DNA of 64,000 bases from Streptomyces phaeoluteigriseus (GTDB taxonomy: Bacteria > Actinomycetota > Actinomycetes > Streptomycetales > Streptomycetaceae): assembly GCF_001896135.2 (NCBI RefSeq), contig NZ_MPOH02000003.1, positions 127,653 through 191,652 of the forward strand, written 5' to 3'. Positions within the stretch are counted from its first letter, which is position 1. The number at the start of each line of letters is the position of its first letter. The position numbers were made by a program, and so were the translations under genes. Under the pieces are notes generated by a model. It had not been told where the DNA came from. It did no database searches and was given only the letters and a program-made list of their open reading frames with translations. Shown piece after piece: positions 1-8,035 of this stretch.

Positions 1-274
1 CGTCCAGGTTCAGGTCGGCCGGGTAGTCGACGTTGCCGAAGAGACGGATCTGCGGCTTGTCGAGGACCTGGTGCAGGGCCGTGATGATGCCCTTGATCCG
101 GGGGTGGTCGGGGGCCACGCCGTACCGGATCAGACCGAACGGGGCCGGCATGCGCTCGAAGAGGTCGATGGAGACACCGGGGTCGGTGGCCACATCCGAC
201 TTGAGCAGCGCGTCGGCGGCGTAGATCCCGGCGGGGCCGGCTCCGACGATGGCTACCCGCAGGGGGCGGGGCAT
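1..274 (-). CDS. fprA: NADPH-ferredoxin/adrenodoxin reductase, 5' part only
   Basis: The first 91 codons of a gene that runs off the left edge. The product starts MPRPLRVAIVGAGPAGIYAA, giving a clear N-terminal FAD-binding Rossmann motif GAGPAG at residues 11-16, followed by FERMPAPFGLIRYGVAPDHP, which is diagnostic of the FprA/adrenodoxin-reductase family (Mycobacterium FprA). The family moves electrons between NADPH and ferredoxin in the cytoplasm. The ATG at 272-274 is the only start that leaves the FAD motif at the usual position. An iron-box-like palindrome lies 46 bp upstream, suggesting DmdR/IdeR control by iron. The C-terminal NADP domain is outside the window. Confidence 0.9.
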   Translation of the reverse strand, partial: MPRPLRVAIVGAGPAGIYAADALLKSDVATDPGVSIDLFERMPAPFGLIRYGVAPDHPRIKGIITALHQVLDKPQIRLFGNVDYPADLNLD

Positions 275-319
275 GATCAGGTTCCCTTCGAGTGGCGACA
301 GATCGACTCGGGGGAAGCC

Positions 320-338
320 TAAACTAAGGCAAACCTTA
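320..338 (-). promoter_or_regulatory. candidate DmdR/IdeR iron box upstream of fprA
   Basis: Read on the minus strand, the 19 bases TAAGGTTTGCCTTAGTTTA match the actinobacterial iron-box consensus TTAGGTTAGSCTAACCTAA at 13 of 19 positions. The site sits 46 bp upstream of the fprA start, a normal operator position. An iron-dependent repressor here would raise reductase expression under iron limitation. The assignment is by eye. Confidence 0.55.
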
Positions 339-455
339 CTCGGTACGCGGGTCCGGTCTATGAGCCCATAAACGTCCTTTATGAGTCGCGGCAGGGTGCG
401 CGAGCCGCCCGGGGGGGGCCCCGCATGGCCACTCCGGAGGGCTACTCCTGAGGGC

Positions 456-3148
456 TCAGGGCAGTGACTGCTCCGCCCAGATCACCTTCCCGGTCGGCGT
501 GTAGCGGGTGCCCCAGCGGTCCGTGAGCTGGGCGACCAGGAACAGCCCGCGCCCGCCCTCGTCCGTCATGGCCGCGTACCTCAGATGCGGCGAGGTGTTG
601 CTGCTGTCGGAGACCTCGCAGATCAGGGTGCGGTCCCGCAGCAGCCGGACCCGGACGGGCGCGCTGCCGTACCGGATCGCGTTGGTGACCAGCTCGCTGA
701 GGATCAGCTCCGTCGTGAACGACAGGTCCTCCAGGTCCCAGAGCGCCAGCCGCCGGGCCACCGCCGCCCGCACCTCGCCGACGGCCGCCGGGTCCACCGG
801 CACCTCCCACTCGGCGACCCGGTCCGCTCCGAGCGCCCGCGTGCGGGCCACGATCAGGGCGATGTCGTCGTTCGGGCGGGCCGGCAGCAGCGACTCCAGG
901 ACCACCCGGCAGGTCTCCTCGGGCGAGCCGTCACCGCGTCCCAGCGCCAGGCGCAGCCGCTCCAGGCCGGTGTCGATGTCCTGCTTGCGGTCCTCCACCA
1001 GCCCGTCGGTGTACAGCACCAGCCGGCTGCCCTCCGCCAGCTCCACCTCGGCCGTCTCGAACGGCAGCCCGCCGAGCCCCAACGGCAGACCCGCCGGAAC
1101 CTCCAGGAACTCCACCCGCCCGTCGGGATGGACCAGGGCGGGCGGCGGATGGCCGGCCCGGGCCACCGCGCAGCGCCGGGACACCGGGTCGTAGATGGCG
1201 TACAGGCAGGTCGCCCCCGCCACCGGCGCGCTGTTGCCGTCGGCCGCCTCGTCCTGGTCGATGCGGCTGACCATCTCGTCGAGCAGTACGAGGAGTTCCT
1301 CCGGCGCCAGGTCCAGGGCGGAGAAGTTGTGGACGGCGGTGCGCAGCCGCCCCATGGTGGCCGCGGCGTGCAGCCCGTGCCCGACGACGTCGCCGACGAC
1401 CAGCGCGACGCGGGCGCCCGACAGCGGCAGTACGTCGAACCAGTCACCGCCGACGCCCGCCTGCGCGGGCAGATAGCGGTAGGCGATGTCCAGGGCGCCC
1501 TGCTCGGGCAGGGTGCGCGGCAGCAGGCTGCGCTGGAGGGTGACGGCCATGCCGTGCTCGCGGGTGAAGCGCCGCGCGTTGTCGATGGAGACCGCGGCCC
1601 GCGCCACCAGCTCCTCCGCGAGGGCGACCTCCTCCGGGTCGAAGGGCTGGGGCCGCTCCGAACGCCAGAAGCTCACCACGCCCAGCACCAGGGCCCCGGC
1701 CCGCACGGGCACGGTGATCAGCGAGTGGATGCCGAACCCCACCACCTGTTCCGTCCGCTCCAGGTCCTGCGCCCGCCAGCCCGGCGACTCGGCCAGCCGG
1801 GCCTCCAGGACGGGCCGGCCCCGGGCCAGGCTGCGGGACTGCGGGGACGACTCCACGAACCGGATCTGCTCACCCACCGCGTACAGCGGCGCGCCCTTGC
1901 GGATCGCGCTCATCGCGGTGCGCCGCAGCGCGCCCCGCGCCTCCGGTTCCTCGCCCGCCAGCACGGCGTCGAAGAGGTCGACGCACGCGAAGTCCGCGAA
2001 CCGGGGCACGGCCAGCTCCGCCAGCTCCTCCGCGGTCCGTGTCACGTCCAGGCTCGTCCCGATGCCCACGCCGGCCGCGTAGAGCATGTCCAGGCGCTCG
2101 CGCGCCGCCTCGGCCCGGCCGGACAGGGCGCGCAGCTCGGTCGAGTCACGCAGCGTGGCGACGCTGCCGGCGGGCCGCCCGCGACGTCGGTGGGCCGCTG
2201 GTTGATCGCCAGCAGCCGTTCCCCGACCAGGTGCACCTCGTCCGTGGCCACCCGCCCGGAGGCGAGCAGTTCGGCGGTGTCGGCGTCCAGGCCCAGGTCG
2301 AACACCTTGCGGACCTCGGCGTCCGGGGGCAGGTCCAGCAGCCGGTGCGCCTCGTCGTTGGCCAGGAGCAGCTCGCCCTCGCCGCCGACGATGATCACCC
2401 CTTCGCGTACGGCGTGCAGGACCGCGTCGTGGTGCTCGTACATGCGGGTCATCTCGCGCGGGCCCAGGCCGTGCGTCTGGCGCAGCAGACGGCGGCTGAC
2501 CAGGGCCGTACCCGCGGTGGCCAGGACGAGGGCCGCCACGGCCGTGGTCAGCACGAGCGGCAGCTGACGGTTGGCGTTCCCGCCGACGTGCTCCGTGGTG
2601 ATGCCGGCCGACACCAGCCCGGCGACCCGGCCGTCGGCCGCCCTCACGGGCACCACGGCCTGCACGAGCCGCCCGATGGTCCCGTCGATCTCCTCGAGCA
2701 CCGTCCCGCCGGCCTGCGCCGGGGCCAGCGTGCCGACGAACTGCTTGCCGATGCGGTCCGGCTTGGGGTGGGTGTAGCGGATGCCGTCGGGGTTCATGAC
2801 GACGATGAAGTCGACCTCGGACGCCTCGCGCGCGGCCTCCGCCCGCGGCTGGAGCACCGCCGTCGGGTCGGGGCTGCGCAGCGCCTCCAGCATGCCCGGG
2901 GAGTTCGCGAAGGTCTCCGCGACGGCGAGCGAGCGGTTGCGGGCCTCCTGGGTGGTGTCGTGGCGCGCCTGGAGCACCAGGGCGACGACCGCCGCGACGC
3001 CCAGCAGCAGGACGACGACCACCTGGAGGACGAACACCTGCGCGGCGAGGCTGCGCCCGCCGAGCGTGGTCTCGGGCGTGCGCCGCACCAGCGGGCCCCG
3101 GGGACGACGGGCCGGCCGGGTACCCGATCGCCCCAGGAGTCGGACCAT
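456..3148 (-). CDS. membrane sensor PP2C (SpoIIE) phosphatase with GAF and anti-sigma ATPase domains; apparent frameshift
   Basis: About 897 residues once one base is restored. Order: an N-terminal membrane segment (about 35-60), an extracytoplasmic Cache-like domain (DFIVVMNPDGIRYTHPKPDR), a second membrane segment, a PAS-like domain, GAF, SpoIIE-type PP2C phosphatase (VGGDWFDVLPLSG; VVGDVVGHG metal-binding motifs) and a C-terminal RsbW-like HATPase (TELILSELVTNAIRYG; GRGLFLV). The predicted role is a ligand-sensing partner-switching regulator acting on an anti-sigma antagonist. The frame breaks near 2180: GTCGCGGGCGGCCC fits both halves if one more G is present. ATG at 3146-3148 gives the full N-terminus. 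It is monocistronic and related in design to the phosphatase at 11727. Confidence 0.85.
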
Positions 3149-3476
3149 GTGCCATGTCTACACCGCCCGGCTCCGTCAGGCGAGGGGCGTTACGCGGTGT
3201 GATGGACCCGGCGCCACGGACGGCGCCGTGCGTCCGCACGGCTCCGTGGCAGCGGTCGCGGTGAACTGCCCGGCGACTGAGGCCGGCGCGCGTCGACGCC
3301 GGGTGCCTCCGCTTCACAGCTCCCCGACGCGCGTACGTCCGTCGGGGTGGCGCGGCGAGGGCTGCTACGGCCGTCAGGGGTTCCAGGACCGTCAGGGCTC
3401 CTACGACCGTCAGGGCGCCTGCGGCTCTCACCGTTCCCACCCCCACGGGTCCTGGCGCGCCCACTCCCAACGGCTC
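3149..3476. other. intergenic region with an 18-bp tandem repeat
   Basis: No gene is recognised in these 328 bp. The only structure is three imperfect 18-bp units at 3367-3420 (core GACCGTCAGGGC). Eighteen bases is six codons, so the repeat could derive from lost coding sequence. The stretch should also hold the promoter of the phosphatase transcribed leftward from 3148, but no clear -10/-35 pair is visible. Confidence 0.5.
3367..3420. repeat. 18-bp tandem repeat, three copies
   Basis: Units begin at 3367, 3385 and 3403. Each contains CCGTCAGGG followed by a variable five-base end. Differences are limited to a few positions per unit. Confidence 0.75.
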
Positions 3477-3800
3477 CTATGAAGAGGCCCCGGCGGTCCG
3501 CAGCGCGCGGGCGTGGGTCATGAAAGCGGTCAGGCCCGCCTCGAAGGCACGGGCCGCCCGGCCCTCGGGCACCGCGGCGAGGGCACGGGCCGGCCGCGGG
3601 GTCGGGGCGCGGTCGGTCGGTTCCCGCATCGTCTCGGGGGCCGCGAGGTCGAGGGCGGCGCCCAGGACCAGCGCCCAGGACCGGCGCCCAGGACCGGCTT
3701 CTCCAGGGCGATGAGCAGCGGCATCACCTCACCGACGGCACCCGGCGTCCAGCAGCAGGGTCACCGCCCGCTCGTACTGCTCCATCATCCACGGCGCCCG
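3477..3800 (-). pseudogene. remnant of a TetR-family regulator (C-terminal domain)
   Basis: Reading leftward, three frames join into a plausible TetR C-terminal domain: MMEQYERAVTLLLDAG, then AVGEVMPLLIALEKPVLGA, then LVLGAALDLAAPETMREP and finally EAGLTAFMTHARALRTAG with a TAG stop at 3477-3479. The N-terminal helix-turn-helix is absent. At least two frame changes are needed; one coincides with a 13-bp unit repeated three times (3658-3696), whose length is not a multiple of three, so repeat expansion itself would break the frame. No start codon or ribosome binding site fits. The family assignment rests on the pattern of the tail only, so it is tentative. Confidence 0.5.
3658..3696. repeat. 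13-bp tandem repeat, three copies
   Basis: Three consecutive copies of GCGCCCAGGACC followed by A or G start at 3658, 3671 and 3684. They lie inside the TetR remnant, and their length shifts the reading frame. Confidence 0.75.
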
Positions 3801-4372
3801 ACCTTCCAGGACGCCATCAACCGCTCCGGCCCTCGCCCTCGCCCTCGCCCTCGGCGAGGAGGGCGTGCTGCCTCGCGCCCCGGGCCGCGTCCACCCCCGC
3901 CACGGCTCCCTCTACGTCGCGGGGCCGGCCCAGACCGTCCTCGGCGCCACCCTCGCCTCGGCTCCGCCCGCTACAACGTCCGGGCGGTTCTGACCACCGC
4001 ACGCGCCCCGCGTGGCGCGGCCTCCCGGCGGCCCGGCCTGACCGGCCTTGAGGCGCTGGAGGGCTGCACCACGCAACGCCACCCGCGCCGCCGGGAGTCG
4101 GAGCACGTGGACCGTACGGTGCCCGGATCCCGGGCCGACCTGACCGCCTGGCCGTGGACCCGGCCGAGGTGTGCCCCCTGACGAACTGCCCGAGGTGCCG
4201 GTCCTGTTGACGGTGACGGGCGGTCATCCCGTCCCTGGACCTGGAGCCGGTCGAGGCGCCCGCCGACGAACTGCCGCAGGCGCCGGCCCTAATGGCGGTG
4301 ACGGGCGGTCATCTCGTCCACCGGGCACAGCGATCGGTGGCTGACCCGGCCCGTCCGGGGTAACCGGCCGCC
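3801..4372. other. decayed stretch with an 85-bp-spaced imperfect direct repeat
   Basis: No gene can be supported across these 570 bp. A segment of about 55 bp beginning GACGAACTGCC at 4180 recurs with a few changes at 4265 (both contain GGTGACGGGCGGTCATC). A six-base unit (CTCGCC-like) is also repeated around 3832-3855. The codon pattern on the plus strand hints at former coding sequence, but each frame is broken by stops. Confidence 0.45.
4180..4320. repeat. imperfect direct repeat of about 55 bp
   Basis: Copies start at 4180 and 4265, 85 bp apart. Both run GACGAACTGCC...GGTGACGGGCGGTCATC and diverge at about nine positions. The spacing is not a multiple of three, so the repeat does not preserve a reading frame. 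Confidence 0.65.
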
Positions 4373-5217
4373 ATGGGCACGATACTGACCGGCTCCTGTT
4401 CGTGGACGGACCGGGCACTCCTCGGCAGCGGCTGGTACCCGGCCGGACGGCGGGACGCGGAGGGGCGGCTGCGGCACTACGCCGAACGCTTCCCCCTCGT
4501 GGAGGTCGACGCGACGTACTACGCCCTGCCCTCCGAACGCACATGCCGCCTCTGGGCGGAGCGCACCCCCGACGGGTTCGTCTTCGACGTGAAGGCGTTC
4601 TCCCTGCTCACCGGCCACCCCACCCGCTCCGAAGTACTGCCGCCGGGGCTGCCCGACGACGTCCGCTCCCCGAAGGCGCTCGACGAGGTGTGGCGGCGCT
4701 TCACGGACGGCATCGCGCCGCTGCGCGAGGCGGGCCGGCTGGGCGCCGTCCTCTTCCAGTTCCCGCCGTGGCTGCGACCCGCCCGCGCGCGCGTGCCGTC
4801 CTCACCGAATGCCGTGAGCGCACCGCCGGGTGGCCGGTCTGCGTGGAGTTCCGGCACCCCGACTGGTGGCGCGGCGAACAGCGGTCGATCACCGAGGAGT
4901 TGCTGCGGTCCTGCGGTTTCGCCGCCGTCGCCGTCGACATGGAGCCGTCGCTGCCGTCCGCGATCCCGCCGGTCACGCCCGTGACCTGCGAACGGCTGGC
5001 GGTCGTGCGGTTCCACGGCCGCAGCCACGCCTGGGGGACGGGCAGCAAGGAGGACCGCTTCCGGCACGAGTACACCGACGACGAACTGCGCGAGTGGCTC
5101 CCCAGGGTGCACGCCCTCGCCGAACGGGTCGAACGCGTGCACGTACTGTTCAACAACTGCTGCGCCGACGCGGCCGTACGGGCCGCCGCACGGATGCGGG
5201 AGCTGCTCGCCGGCTGA
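4373..5217 (+). CDS. DUF72 (YecE-like) protein; apparent frameshift
   Basis: About 281 residues of the DUF72 family, a TIM-barrel fold of unknown function with resemblance to UV-endonuclease/xylose-isomerase-like barrels. The N-terminal part reads MGTILTGSCSWTDRALLGSG with EVDATYYALPSE and FDVKAFSLLTGHP, the family signatures. The C-terminal part (VCVEFRHPDWW, VRFHGR, VHVLFNNCCADAA) is in a different frame. The switch falls at the CG-dinucleotide run near 4792-4803 and needs one missing base or one extra CG. Everything on each side looks intact, so a sequencing slip is as likely as a mutation. The gene stands alone, with no strong ribosome binding site. Confidence 0.8.
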
Positions 5218-5255
5218 GCGACCTGCGGGGCCGCGAGGGGCCGGTCAGGGCAGCG

Positions 5256-5933
5256 TCAGGCAGTCGCCTTCAGGGTCCTCTTGGCCAGCTCGTAGGCGGG
5301 CAGCATGGCCTCGTGCTCCTCGGTGTCCATGCCCCCGAGGTGGACGACGACCGGGCCGTCGGGCGTGCTCACGGCGAGGGCACGCTCCTTCTTCGTCTCC
5401 TCCAGCAGCTCACTCGTCGTCGTGTACTCCACCTCCGTGCCGGAGAGCGAGCCGGACCTGAACGCGCGGTACTTCTCCCCGCTCGCCGTCTTCTCGGCAC
5501 CCACGAAGCCCTCCAGTACGTCGCGGGCGTCCGCGTCGCCCGGCTTGCCCGTCCACACCCGCAGGAAGCCGAGCTTTCCGGCCGGCTTGGCGTCGACCTC
5601 GCAGGCCATCGTGACCGGGCCCTGGTGCAGGAAGGCGTCGGCGAGTGCGTCGCCGACCGCGTCGGACACCTCGTCGTCGGTGTCGCTGTGCTGCGCCGCC
5701 GCGTCGATCCTCTCGGCCTCCCAGAACTCGGCGATGTCGAAGGTGACGGGAAGCTCACAGGCCGAACCGGCGGCCCCGATGGTCTCCCCGCGCGCCGCGA
5801 CCTCGGCCGTGGCCGAGCCCTTGCCGCCGGCCGGACCCGAGTCCTCCCCCGACTCCCCGCACCCCGCCGCCATCCCCGTCAGCAGCACCGCCGCCGCGAT
5901 CCCCCGCCAACCGTTCCCCACCCCGAAGCGCAC
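5256..5933 (-). CDS. secreted lipoprotein of unknown function
   Basis: The product has 225 residues. I chose the GTG at 5931-5933 because it has GGAGGAG just upstream and yields a proper lipoprotein signal: VRFGVGNGWRG, a hydrophobic stretch AAAVLLTGMAAGCG, and a lipobox with the cysteine at about residue 22. The mature part is acidic, with segments CELPVTFDIAEFWEAERID and FLRVWTGKPGDADARDVLEG; its tail (VVVHLGGMDTEEHEAMLPAY) resembles other streptomycete lipoproteins, but I recognise no named domain. It would be anchored to the outer face of the membrane. It is convergent with the DUF72 gene. Confidence 0.75.
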   Translation of the reverse strand: MRFGVGNGWRGIAAAVLLTGMAAGCGESGEDSGPAGGKGSATAEVAARGETIGAAGSACELPVTFDIAEFWEAERIDAAAQHSDTDDEVSDAVGDALADAFLHQGPVTMACEVDAKPAGKLGFLRVWTGKPGDADARDVLEGFVGAEKTASGEKYRAFRSGSLSGTEVEYTTTSELLEETKKERALAVSTPDGPVVVHLGGMDTEEHEAMLPAYELAKRTLKATA

Positions 5934-6088
5934 CGCTGTCTCTCCTCCGCTCGAAACCGGCCTCTTGTTCGACACCGGCGGAGCACTGTAACCGAGAGGC
6001 ACGGGAATGACCTCGTCCCCTCCGCTGTTGCAAACCTCGATTGGCATGCACCGCTCAATGAGTGCGATGCCGGTGAGAGGAGGCCCCC

Positions 6089-6253
6089 ATGGCACGCAGC
6101 ACGGCGCGCCCCGTCGTCACCCTGAGGTCCACGGCCGGTACCGGCGCGACCTACGTGACCCGCAAGAACCGCCGCAACGACGCAGACCGGCTGGTCCTGC
6201 GCAAGTACGACTCGGTCGCCGGACGGCACGTCACGTTCCGCGAGGAGCGCTGA
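6089..6253 (+). CDS. rpmG: 50S ribosomal protein L33, cysteine-free paralogue
   Basis: The 54-residue product [20 protein letters not shown]... contains [20 protein letters not shown] and ends FREER, the L33 signature. It lacks the two CxxC pairs that bind zinc in the standard form, so it is the zinc-independent type that, in Streptomyces and other bacteria, is typically de-repressed by Zur when zinc is scarce and replaces the zinc-binding copy. A GAGAGGAGG site precedes the ATG. Its stop codon is the first base of a 31-bp tandem repeat array, and rpmJ follows 209 bp later. I could not make out a convincing Zur box upstream. Confidence 0.9.
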   Translation: MARSTARPVVTLRSTAGTGATYVTRKNRRNDADRLVLRKYDSVAGRHVTFREER

Positions 6254-6420
6254 CCCGAGAAGGGCCGGTGCCACAGCGCTGTGACCCGAGGAGGGCCGGC
6301 GCCACGGCGCTGTGACCCGAGGAGGGCCGGCGCCACGGCGGTATGACCCGAGGAGGGCCGGCGCCACGGCGGTATGACCCGAGAAGGGCCGGCGCCACGG
6401 CGCTGCCCGAGGAGCGCCGG
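6251..6420. repeat. 31-bp tandem repeat (minisatellite), five copies plus a partial
   Basis: Copies begin at 6251, 6282, 6313, 6344 and 6375, each starting TGACCCGAGRAGGGCCGG, followed by a shortened sixth copy to 6420. The repeat begins exactly with the TGA stop codon of rpmG and fills the space to rpmJ. Copies three and four are identical. There are no unique spacers, so this is not a CRISPR. Each unit contains GGCGCC and GGCGCT-type arms that could form small hairpins in the transcript. Confidence 0.9.
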
Positions 6421-6462
6421 CCTCAGTGTGTCGGCCCGAGGATGCAACACGAGGAGGCAGCC

Positions 6463-6585
6463 ATGAAGGTGCGCAATTCCCTGCGTTCCCTGAAGTCCAG
6501 GCCCGGAGCCCAGGTCGTGCGCCGGAAGGGGGTCACCTTCGTCATCAACAAGAAGGAGCCCCGCTTCAAGGCCCGCCAGGGCTGA
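6463..6585 (+). CDS. rpmJ: 50S ribosomal protein L36, cysteine-free paralogue
   Basis: A 40-residue product, [20 protein letters not shown]... ending [12 protein letters not shown], the alternative L36 (YkgO-like) family. The C-x2-C-x12-C-x4-H zinc ribbon of normal L36 is missing, matching the zinc-free L33 next to it, so the pair should act together as zinc-sparing ribosomal parts. The start is fixed by GAGGAGG seven bases before the ATG. A stem-loop 30 bp downstream is a plausible terminator for the pair. Confidence 0.9.
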   Translation: MKVRNSLRSLKSRPGAQVVRRKGVTFVINKKEPRFKARQG

Positions 6586-6614
6586 GAACCCGCAGCCGCC
6601 CGGCGGACCCGGTC

Positions 6615-6649
6615 CCGGACAGCCAGGGGCCGGTCGCCGGGCTGTCCGG
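6615..6649 (+). terminator. stem-loop after rpmJ
   Basis: CCGGACAGC at 6615-6623 pairs perfectly with GCTGTCCGG at 6641-6649 around a 17-base loop. It starts 30 bp past the rpmJ stop. There is no T-run, as is common in Streptomyces terminators. Confidence 0.55.
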
Positions 6650-6997
6650 CGCCGATCACCCGGTCTGCCCACCCGCCGGGCGGGCTCCGCGCCGGCGTCC
6701 TACGGTGGGGAAGCGGCCGGCTCCCCAGGGAACCCCGGTCGTTCCCGGCCGGCGCCGACTTCCCCCGTGTCCGATCCGGCCGGGACCCCGCACCCCCTGC
6801 CACGCGAGGGGTGCGGTCCGATGTCGGTCCGGTGTCTCTCCTCATCACAGCACCGGAGTGATCCCTGAAGGCCTTCCTGACGTCTCTATGGGCGTATGAC
6901 CCGGCGCGCGGGTCCGGCCGACCGGGCCGACGCCGCCCGCACGGGTGCCGGACACGGCCGTGCGCTCCCCGCGCGCGGCGAGCGGTGGGGGGAGAGT
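6650..6997. other. intergenic region without a supported gene
   Basis: About 350 bp between rpmJ and the rhomboid-like gene. Apart from G+C-rich inverted segments I see no gene, repeat or clear promoter. Confidence 0.4.
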
Positions 6998-8035
6998 GTG
7001 GAAGTCGTGCGTCCAGCGGAGGAACGGCGCGGAACCGCGGACGGTGGCCGTGCCGCGCGCGACGGCGCGAAGCGCGAGCCGCTCGGCCTGCCGGCCCGCG
7101 CCGGCGCGTTCGTCCTGCGCACGCTCCGCGACGAGGGCCACAACATCTTCGTCGACCCGGTACGGCGACTGCGCAGGCGCGGGCCCGCCGGGCTGCTGCT
7201 CGCCGGTGTCGCCGTCGGGGGCGTCGTCTTCTTCCACGCCCTCGCCCAGCGGCCGGCCGGGGCGGACGTCGTCCGGGCCGTCGGCGGCGTGCAGGGCGAT
7301 CTGCCCCTGTGGCTGGCCCTCCTGCGCACCCCGGTCTCGCTGTACGTCCCCGCGCTCGACCTGCCGGTCTGGGCCGGCATCACCCAGTTGTTCCTCGCCT
7401 TCGCGCTGGCCGAGAACAGCCTCGGCCGGGCCCGCACGCTCGCCGTCGCCTACGCGACCACGCTGGCCGGCACCCTCACCGCCCGCGTGATGATCATGGC
7501 GGGCCCGGACCGGTGGGGGTTCGGTCTCCCGCCCGAGGCGGGGCAGGTGCTCGACACGGGCCCGTCGGCCGCGGTCGTCGGCCTGTTCACCTACATCTCC
7601 GTCATCCGGCGCGCCCCCGTCGTCTTCACGCTCACCGGCGGCTCGATGGTGTGGGAGTCGATGGCCAAGCCCAACCTGGCCGGCCGCGAGCACCTGATCG
7701 CGGTGGCCGCCGCGATCGTTCTGGGGCTCCTGCACGGCCGACGCCCCGCCCGGCTCCGCGACCCGCGCCGCCTGCTGCGCCGGCCCACGCCGTCCCGGCC
7801 GGCCGGGACGGGTGCCGTGGCCGTCCCGGACAATACCGGCGCGGGCTGCTTCCGGCGCGTCCGGGTGGAGGTCGCCGGCCGCGGGTGGGTGTGTCGTGTC
7901 CACCGTCCCGGTGGCAGGCGGTGTGGTTTCAGGGGCCGGATCCCGGGTCGGGGCGGACGGGGGCCTCGATACCGGCGCGGGCCGCCTCCAGTTGGGCGGC
8001 GAAGGCGATGCCGAGGAACAGGGCGATGGCGGTGA
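6998..8035 (+). CDS. rhomboid-like integral membrane protein
   Basis: Multi-pass membrane protein. The first 35 or so residues are charged and soluble; from LRTLRDEGHNIFVDPVRRLR onward come about five to six hydrophobic segments (LLLAGVAVGGVVFFHALAQ; VWAGITQLFLAFALAE; TLAVAYATTLAGTLTARVMI; AAVVGLFTYISVI; HLIAVAAAIVLGLLHG). The segment DTGPSAAVVGLF and the following GREHLIA resemble the Ser and His regions of rhomboids, but the serine is in GPSA rather than GxSG, so protease activity is uncertain. GTG at 6998 follows GGGGGGAG; an in-frame ATG at 6896 would add 34 residues. The last 60-80 residues are arginine-rich and run 107 bp into the convergent yihY gene, so the natural stop may have been lost. 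Confidence 0.65.
   Translation: MEVVRPAEERRGTADGGRAARDGAKREPLGLPARAGAFVLRTLRDEGHNIFVDPVRRLRRRGPAGLLLAGVAVGGVVFFHALAQRPAGADVVRAVGGVQGDLPLWLALLRTPVSLYVPALDLPVWAGITQLFLAFALAENSLGRARTLAVAYATTLAGTLTARVMIMAGPDRWGFGLPPEAGQVLDTGPSAAVVGLFTYISVIRRAPVVFTLTGGSMVWESMAKPNLAGREHLIAVAAAIVLGLLHGRRPARLRDPRRLLRRPTPSRPAGTGAVAVPDNTGAGCFRRVRVEVAGRGWVCRVHRPGGRRCGFRGRIPGRGGRGPRYRRGPPPVGRRRRCRGTGRWR

Noticed and set aside
5941..6088. Zur box upstream of rpmG
   Set aside because: Expected from the biology, but no convincing TGAAAATGATTTTCA-like match could be found by eye.
6251..6420. CRISPR array
   Set aside because: Repeat lengths (29 and 31 bp here and at 36787) are CRISPR-like, but there are no spacers; the units are directly adjacent, and no cas genes occur.
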